From positions 102,265 to 166,264 of the forward strand of contig NZ_JAIVFS010000007.1 in NCBI RefSeq assembly GCF_020829645.1: a stretch of DNA of 64,000 bases, in the 5' to 3' direction. Below the pieces are notes generated by a model. That model had not been told where the DNA came from, made no database searches, and was given only the letters and a program-made list of their open reading frames with translations. This DNA comes from Nostoc mirabile CHAB5784. Its GTDB lineage: Bacteria; Cyanobacteriota; Cyanobacteriia; Cyanobacteriales; Nostocaceae. Below, piece after piece: positions 1-9,515 of the stretch. Each line of letters starts with the position of its first letter. Positions within the stretch are counted from its first letter, which is position 1. The translations under genes were made by a program, and so were the position numbers.

Positions 1-33
1 AATTGGAAGGCAGTCTAAAACTGTCTTCCAATT
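1..33. repeat. Inverted repeat at window start
   Basis: Two 14-base arms (AATTGGAAGGCAGT and its near-complement, one G/A mismatch that would pair as G-U) flank a 5-base loop. It lies about 100 bases past the stop of the minus-strand HEPN gene, so it could be that operon's terminator or the edge of a repeat extending left of the window. Confidence 0.5.
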
Positions 34-134
34 ATTTATGTATGAATGTTTTCACTTTCTGATTTGCTCATTCTCTGCGTCTAAAACGTTACACCCATTA
101 TTGCAACTGATTCTCTAAACATTCTCTTCACTTA

Positions 135-737
135 TTACCAGGGTGCAACTATGCCATAGATAATTTGAATATTTTGCTTCATGCCAAGGTCAGTAACAGT
201 GACAAGATATTGTAACAACGCATCAACATCCTTAATAGCTTTAGCAGTAAGCCGAACTTTTCCAGTTGGTGTTTGTGTCCAAGAACATGCAGGGATGGGA
301 AAACCATGAGCAAAACTGTGTCTGACTTGCAGAATATCGTTTAGCATCTGTCGAGTGGCGAGTGCATTCATGCTTCTTTTTGACCAAACCCAATCGTTGA
401 TAGGGTCATAGTCAGTATATTGAACCAAAAGGTTACGCGAATTATCTGCATTTGGTGTATTAAATTGTTTAAGCGATCGCTCTGCTGCATTTTTAGCAAT
501 AGAATGTACAGCATGAAACTGAGGATCTAAAGGATTTGCGGTTACATCAAAAAAGTTGCGAACTAGTTCCTCAATATAAGCCTCCCATCCAGCAACAAAC
601 ATCGCTAAAGCTGAATGGTAATAGACTTGAGTTTGGCTGTTTAATATTGGACGTAAGCGGGGATCTGTCGCAGTATCACGTAGGACACGAGCCTTATAAG
701 CCGCTTTATTGTACCTTAATGCTGCTGGTGATGGCAC
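135..737 (-). CDS. HEPN-family protein (RiboL-PSP-HEPN-like), possible RNase
   Basis: A 200-residue protein starting at GTG. Helix residues 49-60 (GWEAYIEELVRN) and R139-x4-H144 (RHSFAH) form the signature of HEPN domains, where the R-x4-H pair forms the RNase active site. The overall look matches the RiboL-PSP-HEPN group, but that subfamily call is from memory. The gene begins 10 bases after the stop of the ParA-type gene on the same strand, so the two are probably co-transcribed. Many HEPN proteins are toxins or RNA-cutting effectors in conflict systems. With an ATPase partner rather than a nucleotidyltransferase, the pairing is not the classic HEPN-MNT toxin-antitoxin. Function is inferred; the motif is seen. 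Confidence 0.65.
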   Translation of the reverse strand: MPSPAALRYNKAAYKARVLRDTATDPRLRPILNSQTQVYYHSALAMFVAGWEAYIEELVRNFFDVTANPLDPQFHAVHSIAKNAAERSLKQFNTPNADNSRNLLVQYTDYDPINDWVWSKRSMNALATRQMLNDILQVRHSFAHGFPIPACSWTQTPTGKVRLTAKAIKDVDALLQYLVTVTDLGMKQNIQIIYGIVAPW

Positions 738-747
738 GGCGATGCTC

Positions 748-1806
748 TTAGAGACAATTCACAAACTCTTCAAGTGCATCTCGATACCTCTGTAATGGCT
801 CTGAATTTAATTGCACTTGCTGTTCACCAATTTTTTTGATACCTGGTTTGAGTTTATGTAAAGGGGTGCCAGTTGTCGCAACAACCATAGCAACAGTGTG
901 AAAAGCAGGAATTTCAATTATACTCTTACTGGGAATTTCAAGAAAACTATTACTCGGTAAGTCTTTGGGATTAGCAAAAATATGACGATTTTTCTGATGT
1001 ATATCATCCATAGTTTTCTGAATCATTTTGTTTATAGCTATGGATGCAGAAGCGGTTCTACCTGCGTACATTGTCACCCGATTAAGAACAAATGCATATA
1101 ATTTTGGCACGGATATGCCTTCTTCTTTTGCACGTTTAGCAAAGCTAATTTTTGCATAGGGTGCAGTATTGATATCAGTTATGCCATATAAAAGTGCAAC
1201 TACATTTTCAATCGCATGAAGTGAACTTTCTTCCGCAGTAAATGGGATAACAACACCCTCTGCTGCAACCAGACCAAGCTGTGTATAAATAGCGAAACTA
1301 GGGCTACAGTCAATTAAAAACACAGTATCTCTCTCACCACTAGATATACGCAGAGAAACTGTTAAATCTCGAATCCAATTAAGCACCTGTTTCCAAGCAT
1401 CATTTGGTATGGACAGTTGAGAGGTTTGCCTAATTGCTTCAGAAATTATTTCGAGAAGATTGTCCCCACATACGAGTTTCAAATTTTCTGGTATTTGGGG
1501 ATTAAATTCTCTTGGTTCACACACATAAGGAGATACATCGGTAATCATTCGGAAGGGAGAATTAAGACGTGCTTCCAGGTAGCCAGCCACAGTCGAGCGC
1601 GGTGTTTTACTGCTCAAAGAATGTAGTGCTTTTGGACTATTAAGATATCCCCCTAGTATGGTTTCTGAGACATTGGCTTGGGGACACAAGTCAATTACAT
1701 AAACATCTGTATCGGGGTGACGGTGAGCATATTCAGCAGCAGCCACAAAGCAAAGAAAGCTCTTTCCCACGCCACCTTTGTTGTTCCAAAAAGCATACGA
1801 ACTCAT
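748..1806 (-). CDS. ParA/MinD-type P-loop ATPase
   Basis: A 352-residue protein with a deviant Walker A motif KGGVGKS (residues 10-16), a Walker A' region (VIDLCPQANVSE, about 38-49) and a Walker B-like strand (VFLIDCSPSF). These mark the ParA/Soj group of dimerising ATPases. A ribosome-binding site (AAGGAAT) lies 7 bases before the ATG. No ParB or centromere-like array is visible, and the downstream neighbour is a HEPN protein, so a plasmid- or chromosome-partition role is not supported by context. It is more likely the ATPase half of a two-gene module of unknown role. The family call is firm and the biological role is open. Confidence 0.8.
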   Translation of the reverse strand: MSSYAFWNNKGGVGKSFLCFVAAAEYAHRHPDTDVYVIDLCPQANVSETILGGYLNSPKALHSLSSKTPRSTVAGYLEARLNSPFRMITDVSPYVCEPREFNPQIPENLKLVCGDNLLEIISEAIRQTSQLSIPNDAWKQVLNWIRDLTVSLRISSGERDTVFLIDCSPSFAIYTQLGLVAAEGVVIPFTAEESSLHAIENVVALLYGITDINTAPYAKISFAKRAKEEGISVPKLYAFVLNRVTMYAGRTASASIAINKMIQKTMDDIHQKNRHIFANPKDLPSNSFLEIPSKSIIEIPAFHTVAMVVATTGTPLHKLKPGIKKIGEQQVQLNSEPLQRYRDALEEFVNCL

Positions 1807-2101
1807 TTGTTATATTCCTTTTCTAGGTAAAACAGTCCCGGCGGGTATTAGCAATGCTGTGGAACTTTTACCCCTATTGTCGCAAAATGAAACTGTATTC
1901 TATCTTGAATCTAGATGATAGCGATCGCTCTCCAAAGGGCGTTACTTACAATATTTCCCTGACGGAGGGGAAAGTAAGTTTCCCAGGTGAGGAAACCCCT
2001 ACTACTTAATTGCCGACTCTGGCTTTCACTGATTTGTTAGACTAAACACACCAAGATTTTTCAGTCAAATCTCTGAACTACGCCAGCAGACGAGGCTACC
2101 C

Positions 2102-3574
2102 ATGCTTACAAGTACGCTACTTCTCTCGAATCAACTTCCTACTCTACAATATTCCTCCACACCAGAGCGTTTCGATGAAACCTGGGAAGCCCCCCTGGCT
2201 ACCCTCCTGGGACTAGGACGCGCCGCAGGTGCTGACTTCATCGAATTATTTTTAGAACGTCGCAACTATATTAGTTGTCTTGCAGAAGATGACTCCATAA
2301 CTAGTATTTCACCCAGTCTGTCTACAGGCGCGGGAGTCAGAGTATTTCGTGGCAAAGCCGATTGCTACGTCAGCACCAATGACCTTTCTTTTTCAGGTTT
2401 GAAAGCAGCTTTAGAAAAAGGTCTTTCTATCCTGGGATTGCAACTACCAACTCCTAAATCTTTTATCCCAGAAATCAATCTGGAATTATTGAGAGATTAC
2501 GCCACCAAAAGAGGTAAAGATGCCTGGCTACCAGTGTGTAGCTCCATCCGAGAAATGGGAGAAGTCCTTCTTGATGGTACTGGCCACCTGAAGCAAAAAG
2601 CTAGCCACGTCCAATCGCGCCGTGCTACCTATTTCCGTGATTGGCAAGAAGTCTTAATCGCCGCTAGTGACGGTACTTTTGCCCGTGACATTCGCCTTAC
2701 CCAGTCGGTAGGATTTAACCTGTTGTGTGCTGATGGTGCTAATCGTGCTTCCATCGGTGAACGCGCTGGTAACACCAGCGATGCCAACTTCTTGAGGACT
2801 TGGGATTCTCAACAAGCCGCCGAAAAAATAGCAGAATCTGCTGGCAAAATGCTCTACGCCGATTACGTAGAATCAGGTACTTACCCGATTATTATGGCCA
2901 ATCACTTTGGCGGCGTAATCTTCCACGAAGCTTGCGGACACCTGCTAGAAACCACCCAAATTGAACGCAATACCACTCCCTTTGCTGACAAAAAAGGCGA
3001 AAAAATTGCCCACGAAAGTTTGACAGCCTGGGATGAAGGGCGGTCTGAAAATGCCTTCGGGACAATTGATATGGACGATGAAGGTATGCCTGCTCAAAGA
3101 ACCCTATTAATTGAAAAAGGCGTTCTTAAAAACTTCTTAGCAGATAGAACAGGTTCTGCACGCACCGGACACCCCAGAACTGGAAGTGGACGCCGCCAAA
3201 ATTATACCTTTGCTGCTGCTAGCCGGATGCGTAATACTTATATTGATTCTGGCGAATATAGCATTGATGATTTATTTACCTCTGTTGATAAAGGTATTTA
3301 CTGTAAAAAGATGGGTGGCGGAAGCGTTGGTGCTACAGGCCAATTTAACTTTAGTGTTGATGAAGCTTATTTGATTGAAAATGGCAAAATCACCAAACCG
3401 CTAAAGGGAGCAATTCTAATTGGTGAAGCCAAGGAAATTATGAACAAAATTTCCATGTGTTCCCAAGATTTGGAAATTGCACCAGGTTTTTGTGGTTCCG
3501 TCAGTGGCAGTATTTACACCACAGTAGGACAACCCCACATCAAGGTTGATTCTATTACCGTCGGTGGACGATAA
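2102..3574 (+). CDS. tldD: TldD-type metalloprotease subunit
   Basis: A 490-residue protein of the TldD/PmbA family. The zinc-site motif HEACGH (HExxxH, near residue 275) is present, as in the catalytic TldD subunit. TldD pairs with TldE/PmbA to degrade unfolded peptides and to cut leader peptides from some ribosomal natural products. The partner lies about 240 bases downstream on the same strand. The C-terminal region has the typical glycine-rich segment ([16 protein letters not shown]) and ends in DSITVGGR. No RiPP precursor was recognised nearby, so a general peptidase role is the default. The first ~30 residues are variable, and a later start cannot be excluded. Confidence 0.88.
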   Translation: MLTSTLLLSNQLPTLQYSSTPERFDETWEAPLATLLGLGRAAGADFIELFLERRNYISCLAEDDSITSISPSLSTGAGVRVFRGKADCYVSTNDLSFSGLKAALEKGLSILGLQLPTPKSFIPEINLELLRDYATKRGKDAWLPVCSSIREMGEVLLDGTGHLKQKASHVQSRRATYFRDWQEVLIAASDGTFARDIRLTQSVGFNLLCADGANRASIGERAGNTSDANFLRTWDSQQAAEKIAESAGKMLYADYVESGTYPIIMANHFGGVIFHEACGHLLETTQIERNTTPFADKKGEKIAHESLTAWDEGRSENAFGTIDMDDEGMPAQRTLLIEKGVLKNFLADRTGSARTGHPRTGSGRRQNYTFAAASRMRNTYIDSGEYSIDDLFTSVDKGIYCKKMGGGSVGATGQFNFSVDEAYLIENGKITKPLKGAILIGEAKEIMNKISMCSQDLEIAPGFCGSVSGSIYTTVGQPHIKVDSITVGGR

Positions 3575-3818
3575 TAATTTTGGATTTGAGATTTTGGATT
3601 GTGAATGATCAGGATATTGTGTCAATAAAAAGCTATGAGACAAATATAAGTCATAAGCTAAACCACATCTAGCATAATACTCAGTTGTAGGGTGGGCGTC
3701 TCGCCCGCCCAAGAAATACAAGCAAATTTTATGTGGAAAAGCTTAACATCCAAAATCCAAAATCTAATATCCAAAATAAAATTGCTTCAAATCTAAAATT
3801 CAAAATCCAAAATTGACT
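3575..3818. repeat. AT-rich repeat spacer between tldD and tldE
   Basis: The spacer contains several degenerate copies of an (A)TCCAAAAT-type short repeat on both flanks and a GC-rich hairpin (GGGTGGGCG/CGCCCGCCC near 3690-3711). Such repeats are common between Nostoc genes. The hairpin may attenuate transcription between the two subunit genes, which is an inference. Confidence 0.5.
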
Positions 3819-5159
3819 ATGCCAAATATCAATGAAATTGCAAATTCTGCCAAGGATAATGCTGAGAAGCTTGGTATTAATAAATTCGACATTTATGGCT
3901 CAACAGTAGATGATACTAGCGTGCAAGTAGACCAAGGTGAGCCAAAACAAGTCAAAGCTTCAAACCGCTCTGGTGTTACTGTTCGTGTCTGGAATGAAGA
4001 TAATACAATGGGTGTCACCAGCACCACAGATGTAGACCCCAAAGGACTGGAATTAGCTTTGAAAACTGCCTACGAAGCCAGTTTCTTTGGTGTTAAAGAA
4101 AATGTTCCTGATTTTAGTCCAGAAGCTACTGCTCCTATTGAAAATAAACCTCTAGATAAGACACCCCAAGCACCTGTTGCTGAACTCATAGAAAGATTGT
4201 TGGTAGCTGAAAAAGAACTACTAGCAGCTCATCCAGCAATTAAAGGTGTGCCTTATAATGGGTTATCGCAAAGAGATATTGACAGGTTTTATCTCAATAG
4301 TGACGGTGCCGTGAGAACTGAATCTCACTCCTTAGCATCAGTTTATCTTTACAGCAAAACTGAGGAAGAAGGAAAAAAACCTCGCAGTGCAGGTGCTTTT
4401 AGAATCAACCATAGTTTAGATAATCTAGACATCAATGGTTGCATCAAAGAAACCGCAGATAAAACTATCAGTCACTTAAACTATGAAAAAATTAAAACTG
4501 GTAAATATCGGGTTGTTTTTTCACCGGAAGCTTTCTTAAGTCTGTTAGGTGGTTTTTCTAACTTATTCAACGCTCAAAGTATTTTGGACAACCAAAGCTT
4601 ATCTACTGCTGATGATTTAGGTAAGCAAATTGCTTCTCCTCTGCTTTCAGTTTTTGATGATGCACTTCACCCAGCTAACGTAGGCGCAGAAAGTTTTGAT
4701 GGTGAAGGAACTCCTACTCGTCAGGTTTCGCTGATTGAAAATGGTGTTTTAACAAGTTTTCTCCACAGTGCAGGCACTGCCAAAAGGTTCAATACCCAGC
4801 CAACAGGTAATGCCAGTATTGGTGCAAAAGTTAGTGTTAGTCCCAATTTTTATCACGTTTTTTCAACAGCAACTCCTGACCAGGAGTTTAGCTTAGAAAC
4901 TGCTGAAAATGTGATTTTTATCGATGATTTACAAGCTCTCCATGCTGGAGTGAAAGCTTTGCAAGGTTCGTTTTCTTTACCGTTTGATGGTTGGCTAGTT
5001 AACAAGGGTGTGAGGACGAGTATTGAGTCAGCAACTGTTGCTGGCGATTTCTTGGAAGTCCTGAAGTCAATTATTTATGTAGAAAAAGAGGCAGAGTTAA
5101 CGCCAGGGGGAGTTTGCCCGAAAATCTGGGTTAATGAACTGTCGATTACTGGTGAGTAA
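3819..5159 (+). CDS. pmbA: TldE/PmbA-type subunit of TldD/E protease
   Basis: A 446-residue protein in the TldD/PmbA family lacking the HExxxH motif, as expected for the non-catalytic TldE (PmbA) subunit. The ATG at 3819 is preferred over a TTG two codons upstream. The region GNASIGAKVSVSPNFY and the C-terminal DGWLVNKGVRTSIESATVAGDF are typical of the family. It follows tldD in the same orientation, consistent with heterodimer formation. Substrate is unknown. Confidence 0.86.
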   Translation: MPNINEIANSAKDNAEKLGINKFDIYGSTVDDTSVQVDQGEPKQVKASNRSGVTVRVWNEDNTMGVTSTTDVDPKGLELALKTAYEASFFGVKENVPDFSPEATAPIENKPLDKTPQAPVAELIERLLVAEKELLAAHPAIKGVPYNGLSQRDIDRFYLNSDGAVRTESHSLASVYLYSKTEEEGKKPRSAGAFRINHSLDNLDINGCIKETADKTISHLNYEKIKTGKYRVVFSPEAFLSLLGGFSNLFNAQSILDNQSLSTADDLGKQIASPLLSVFDDALHPANVGAESFDGEGTPTRQVSLIENGVLTSFLHSAGTAKRFNTQPTGNASIGAKVSVSPNFYHVFSTATPDQEFSLETAENVIFIDDLQALHAGVKALQGSFSLPFDGWLVNKGVRTSIESATVAGDFLEVLKSIIYVEKEAELTPGGVCPKIWVNELSITGE

Positions 5160-5229
5160 AAGTTAAAAAGTAGAGAGTTAGGAGTTGAATATAACTCTTA
5201 ACTCATCACTTTGAAGTCATTACTCACCA

Positions 5230-5670
5230 TTAGTATTCACCACCAATGCTAATGGCAGTATTAAATACATCAGCACCGCTTAAATCAATATTAGCCATAA
5301 CAGCGCCATCTACGTCACTATTATATAAACGCGAATTACTCAAATTAACGTTGGTAAGATTAGCGTTATTTAAGGTAGTATCGCTGACGAATGCTTTTGT
5401 GAGATTAGCAGACTTCAAATTTGCACCAGTTAAATCAGCACCTTCTAAGTTAGCACCTTCGAGATTAGCCCCTTTTAAATTTGCATTTCTGAGGTCAACA
5501 CCTATCAGGTGAGCGCCTTTGAGGTTGGCTCCTGTTAAATTACATCCAGAACATTCTCTAGTTTCCAGCAAGCGCCGGACAGGGGCGGAGTTTTCTGCTT
5601 TGACGGAAAGGGGAGCAGCTAGAGATAGCGTGCTGAGTAAGGCTGCTGCCGTCAAAAAAATTCGTTTCAT
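5230..5670 (-). CDS. Secreted pentapeptide-repeat protein
   Basis: A 146-residue protein starting at the ATG at 5670, chosen because a perfect GGAGGT site sits 4 bases upstream; a GTG five codons earlier has no such site. Residues 1-25 form a signal peptide (KRIF, hydrophobic core, cleavage after VKA). Residues about 40-130 are tandem A(N/D)LxG pentapeptide repeats (ANLKGAHLIGVDLRNANLKG and so on) that would fold as a right-handed quadrilateral beta-helix. A CSGC motif just before the repeats may form a disulfide in the periplasm. Cyanobacteria encode many such proteins, mostly without known function. It is convergent with the tldE gene. Confidence 0.82.
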   Translation of the reverse strand: MKRIFLTAAALLSTLSLAAPLSVKAENSAPVRRLLETRECSGCNLTGANLKGAHLIGVDLRNANLKGANLEGANLEGADLTGANLKSANLTKAFVSDTTLNNANLTNVNLSNSRLYNSDVDGAVMANIDLSGADVFNTAISIGGEY

Positions 5671-5970
5671 ATTTACCTCCGACACTTCTAGAAGTCATTA
5701 AATTTTTGAACTTCTACGATACCAGTGTGCCAAGATTAGAGAATTCTGTACTCATGCGATCGGAGTAATACATAATTTCTATGAGAATAGGTATTCTTCG
5801 GTAAGCTAGTCCGATGGGACTAATATTAAAAGATTGTTAGCAATAACTCCGCAGGCTACCGCAAAGGAATAAGAGTTTCAGACAATTTTTGCATAAGTCT
5901 TATCTGACATCACCAAACTGCTATCGGGTGAAAATGTATTGCCAGGATGTAGCTTGAGTCTATCCTGTTA

Positions 5971-7047
5971 TTAAGCTTTGCCGCTACCTAATAAATATAA
6001 CAGCGCCATACGAACGGCGACACCACTGGTAACTTGCGATTGAATGAGACTAAATTCTGGGTCATCCATCAATTCAGAACTAATTTCAACACCACGGTTA
6101 ACTGGGCCTGGATGCAAAACTTTGACGTTAGGTTTACAAAGTTGTAACTTTGTACGGGTAATGCCAAATAGCTGATGATATTCTCGCAAACTTGGCAGTA
6201 AATGAGCCGTCATACGTTCCTTTTGCAGGCGCAAAGTCATGACAAAATCGGCATTTTGCAAAGCTGGTTCTAGTTGCCAATGTAGAAATAGTTGGGGAGT
6301 GGGGAGTGGGGAGTGGGCTTGCCGTGAGCGAAGCCGAACGGGAGTGGGGGATGAAGAGATAATAAACTGCTGATTCTTGACTCCTGCCTCTTCCAAGATA
6401 TACTCGGCAAATAATTTAGGTAAGAGGGTGGGTGGGGCTGCGAGATGCACTTCGGCACCACTGGCAATTAAACTCCAAATATTCGATCGCGCTACACGAG
6501 AATGCAAAATATCCCCAACAATGGCAATCTTTTTCCCCTTTAAAAGTTCTAGTCGGGGACTAGCTGGGTCAATTAGAGTACAAATGGTAAATAAATCTAG
6601 CAGTGCTTGGGAAGGATGCTCATGTTGACCATCACCAGCATTGAGGACACTAACTTTTACACCTAGACGATCCATTTCAGCCGCGATCGCATTTGGTACT
6701 CCTGCCTCTCGATGGCGGACTACCATAATATCAGTTCCCATTGCCAAATAGGTTTTCGCCGTGTCGAGAATTGTTTCTCCCTTAGTCATAGAAGATGTGG
6801 CTGCGGCGAAATTCAGCGTATCTGCGCTTAACCGTTTCGCCGCGAGTTCAAAACTGCTACGGGTGCGGGTAGACGATTCAAAAAATAAATTCGCCACCAC
6901 TTGTCCCTGTAAGGTTGGTACTTTCTTCGTCCGCCGTGATAGCACCTCTTGAAAACTGGCCGCAGTTTGCAAAACTGTATCGTATTCAGTAGTAGTGAAG
7001 TCAGCCAGGGAAAGAATGTGATGACGATTCCAGGTAGTAGTAGGCAT
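5971..7047 (-). CDS. pyrB: Aspartate carbamoyltransferase catalytic subunit
   Basis: A 358-residue PyrB, which joins carbamoyl phosphate to aspartate in pyrimidine synthesis. Visible motifs are [10 protein letters not shown] (carbamoyl-phosphate loop), [14 protein letters not shown] and [11 protein letters not shown]. The protein is about 25 residues longer than I expect for cyanobacterial PyrB. The excess lies around residues 228-254, is rich in Ser/Pro/Arg, and is encoded by a heptameric repeat tract, so it looks like an in-frame insertion between the beta strand ending QQFII and the conserved [20 protein letters not shown]. Flanking catalytic segments are intact, so the enzyme may still work. 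Confidence 0.93.
   Translation of the reverse strand: MPTTTWNRHHILSLADFTTTEYDTVLQTAASFQEVLSRRTKKVPTLQGQVVANLFFESSTRTRSSFELAAKRLSADTLNFAAATSSMTKGETILDTAKTYLAMGTDIMVVRHREAGVPNAIAAEMDRLGVKVSVLNAGDGQHEHPSQALLDLFTICTLIDPASPRLELLKGKKIAIVGDILHSRVARSNIWSLIASGAEVHLAAPPTLLPKLFAEYILEEAGVKNQQFIISSSPTPVRLRSRQAHSPLPTPQLFLHWQLEPALQNADFVMTLRLQKERMTAHLLPSLREYHQLFGITRTKLQLCKPNVKVLHPGPVNRGVEISSELMDDPEFSLIQSQVTSGVAVRMALLYLLGSGKA
6294..6350. repeat. Heptameric repeat tract inserted in pyrB
   Basis: Three tandem GGGGAGT heptamers (6294-6314) are followed by a GAGCGAAGCCGAA-type core and another GGGAGTGGGGG. Both components recur outside genes here: the heptamer at 36970, 42061 and 56740, and the GAGCGAAGCCGAA core at 7117-7140 and 42040-42060. 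The tract keeps the pyrB frame open. Confidence 0.8.
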
Positions 7048-7048
7048 A

Positions 7049-7160
7049 TTTGGGGACTGGGGACTGGGGATTGGGGATTGGGGGAGATAAGGGAGAAATA
7101 ATCAATGCTCAATACTTCGGCTTCGCTCAGTACAAGTGCCCCATGCCCAATGCCCAATCC
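7049..7160. repeat. Repeat-filled pyrB upstream / mgtE downstream spacer
   Basis: Tandem GGGGACT/GGGGATT heptamers (about 7051-7085) are followed by an inverted copy of the GAGCGAAGCCGAAGTA core and by CCCATGCCCAATGCCCAAT repeats. No gene is visible. This region holds the leader of pyrB and the 3' flank of mgtE, both on the minus strand. Confidence 0.6.
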
Positions 7161-7162
7161 TT

Positions 7163-8515
7163 TTACGTTGGTAAATGCAAAACGTTTAAAGCTAGAGAAA
7201 TTAGGCTGAGGAACGTTAAAAACCCAATTGTATCTAGCATTGTAGTCACTAACGGGCCACTAACTAAAGCAGGGTCAAGCTTCAGCCGTGTCAAAGCCAT
7301 TGGCAGCAAAGTGCCGAGTGTAACAGCCACAATTGTATTAGTTGCCATTACCATTCCGGCAATTAAAGCCACCCATCGTTCTTGGGGTCGCGCCCAAATT
7401 AAGGAAAGCAGGATCATCGTTGTGGCTAAAGCTAGGGCTGTACCTAAACCAGCTAGAAGTTCCTTGCGGAGAATTTTTAAAGTATCTTTGGGTGTTACCT
7501 CGCCCACTCCCAAGCCACGAATTGTCACCGTTAATGATTGAATCCCAACAGTACCACCAGTGTTAGAAAAAATCGGCATGATTACTGCTAAGACTGGCAC
7601 TGCGGCAATTACAGATTGAAAAGGCGCGATCGCACTAGCTGCACCAATATACATTGCCATGATGCCCAACAGCCAAGGTAAGCGGTTACGGATAGTGAGG
7701 AGGGGAGAGGATAAAGCGGCTTCATCACCACTGACACCCGCCAGTTTTTGGATATCTTCTGTGGCTTCCTCTTCCAAAATATCCATGACATCATCAATGG
7801 TGACGATGCCCACCAATCGGTCTTCTCGGTCAACCACGGGGATAGCGATTAAGTCATAGCGCTGCATGATTCGCGCCACTTCTTCTTGAGGGGTTTCAGT
7901 TCTAACTTTGATGACGCGATCGCTAGCAATATCTTTAATGAAAACATCGGGAAAAGTAAACAACAACTGGCGCAGTGAAACTACTCTCACCAGCGTCCGA
8001 TTGTCATCTGTGACGTAGGCGTAGTAAATCGACTCCTTGTCTTCGTCCTGACGGCGGATTTTGCTTAGGGCTTCACCTACAGTCAATCCTTGGCGTAATC
8101 GGACATATTCGGTTGTCATCACCCGCCCAGCAGTGCCTTCGGGATAGCCGAGAATTGTTGCTGTTGCTTGTCTTTGTTCTGGACTCAGTTCTTGTAATAG
8201 CCGTTTGATTACTCCAGCAGGGAGTTCATCAAACAATTCTGCCCGTTCGTCGGGACTCATCGCTTCTACAAGTTGCACTACCTGGACATCATGCAGAGAA
8301 TTAATTAGTTCTTCCTGCACCTCTGTGGGCAGATATTCAAATACATCAATTGCCTGAGCTTTGTTGAGTAAACGGAATGCGATCGCGCGTTGTTTTTCAG
8401 GCAATTGTGTAATGTATTCTCCCACATCCACAGGTTGTAAGCGATTTAAATCCCATTTCAACTGGTTTAAATCGGTAGTATCAGTCAGCAAATCACGAAT
8501 ATCTTCTGTGAGCAT
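7163..8515 (-). CDS. mgtE: Magnesium transporter MgtE
   Basis: A 450-residue inner-membrane Mg2+ channel/transporter. Residues about 30-130 form the helical MgtE N domain (PDERAELFDELP motif), residues about 135-255 form the CBS pair that senses cytosolic Mg2+, and the C-terminal ~180 residues carry five hydrophobic helices (LPWLLGIMAMYIGAASA onward). An AGGAG site lies about 9 bases before the ATG. Length and domain order match the family. It lies upstream of pyrB on the same strand, with a repeat-rich spacer between, so it is probably a separate unit. Confidence 0.93.
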   Translation of the reverse strand: MLTEDIRDLLTDTTDLNQLKWDLNRLQPVDVGEYITQLPEKQRAIAFRLLNKAQAIDVFEYLPTEVQEELINSLHDVQVVQLVEAMSPDERAELFDELPAGVIKRLLQELSPEQRQATATILGYPEGTAGRVMTTEYVRLRQGLTVGEALSKIRRQDEDKESIYYAYVTDDNRTLVRVVSLRQLLFTFPDVFIKDIASDRVIKVRTETPQEEVARIMQRYDLIAIPVVDREDRLVGIVTIDDVMDILEEEATEDIQKLAGVSGDEAALSSPLLTIRNRLPWLLGIMAMYIGAASAIAPFQSVIAAVPVLAVIMPIFSNTGGTVGIQSLTVTIRGLGVGEVTPKDTLKILRKELLAGLGTALALATTMILLSLIWARPQERWVALIAGMVMATNTIVAVTLGTLLPMALTRLKLDPALVSGPLVTTMLDTIGFLTFLSLISLALNVLHLPT

Positions 8516-8897
8516 GAGATATATCTCCTAAGTCTCCCCCGCGCTGGGAGACTTCCTCACCACAGCTCAGAGGAGGTTGATACTGCCATCTTGTGGACTA
8601 TGGTCCATAAAATTTCAACAATTCAATATCGATAGCTAAATCAAAGCATTGCTAGTCATCATCCTAACCCGGAATAGCGCTCTCCGGTAGATACTGAGAT
8701 ATCAGTATTGAGTACTTATGATATTTCTCACTAGAAACTAACTTAATTTCCCTGACTTTCAGGAAATTTTCGTGTAACTTAAGGTAGATTTTATTACTGC
8801 CACAAGTTATGTCAACCCAATCAACGAATTTACTCGCAAACTTTATAGAGTTAAAATATTTACAATATCAATAAGTAATATTTGATATCAAGCAACT
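8516..8897. other. Spacer between helicase operon and mgtE
   Basis: About 380 bases with no credible gene. It contains the ribosome-binding site of mgtE and an imperfect hairpin (AATTTCCCTGA/TCAGGAAATT, about 8748-8771) placed where transcripts of the minus-strand helicase operon would end. Confidence 0.5.
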
Positions 8898-9515
8898 TCA
8901 TGCATAGTCACCTGGACGACGGAGAATCAGAAATGGGTTAGCAGGTTTCACTTCATAGTCGCGGTAATGTGTTTGAGCTTTGGCGATTGCTTCTGATGCA
9001 ATCCACTCAGGATGGTTGTCTTGCCACAGAGGATGGCGTAAAATCAGGATTGTCTGACGGTTCTGATTTTGGTGTACGTAACCTGTAAGAGTTCCGAACT
9101 GAGTGGGTAAGCCGTAACCAAGGCGTTGAAGGGTAGCGGTAATTGGTGCATTCATCCCTTGATATAGTTCACTCCAAGGATTTGAAATACTGCCGTTGGG
9201 GGACTTGAGATCGATTGCAGATGAGGCTGATAACACTAATTGCGCCATATCTAAAGCCAGTCGCCAGTCTAATAACCCGTGATAAGCAAGGTTCTGGTAG
9301 TCTCGCAAACATAAGTTGCATGATGTATCACAAGCGTTTCCATGTGGCTGATTTATCCACTTGCTGGCAATGCTATTAAGAATATTGGGATTCGCCAAAT
9401 TCATCAATTTTTTAAATTCTTTTGGCTTTTGCAGAAACCGACAATATCCTGCCCCATTTTCCAGATGATCGCACAAAAAAGCCTGCCCGATCACAGATCC
9501 ATTTTGCTCTAGCGA
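8898..9515 (-). pseudogene. C-terminal DUF1998/MZB-like part of the helicase, after the in-frame TGA
   Basis: This stretch is in the same frame as the upstream helicase, separated from it only by the TGA at 9516-9518. Reading on gives SLEQNGS, then a GTG at 9494 and 197 further residues. It carries ENGAGYC and a Cys set C-x36-C-x3-C-x2-C (residues 18, 55, 59 and 62 from the GTG), followed by CLRDYQN and a GLLDWRLALDM segment. This is the zinc-binding end of DUF1998/MrfA-Z-binding helicases as I remember the family. It could be restored by readthrough, made separately from the GTG, or be dead. No ribosome-binding site is obvious before the GTG. Confidence 0.75.

Noticed and set aside
748..1806. 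Chromosome or plasmid partition locus
   Set aside because: ParA-type ATPase without ParB or repeated centromere sites; the neighbour is a HEPN protein instead.
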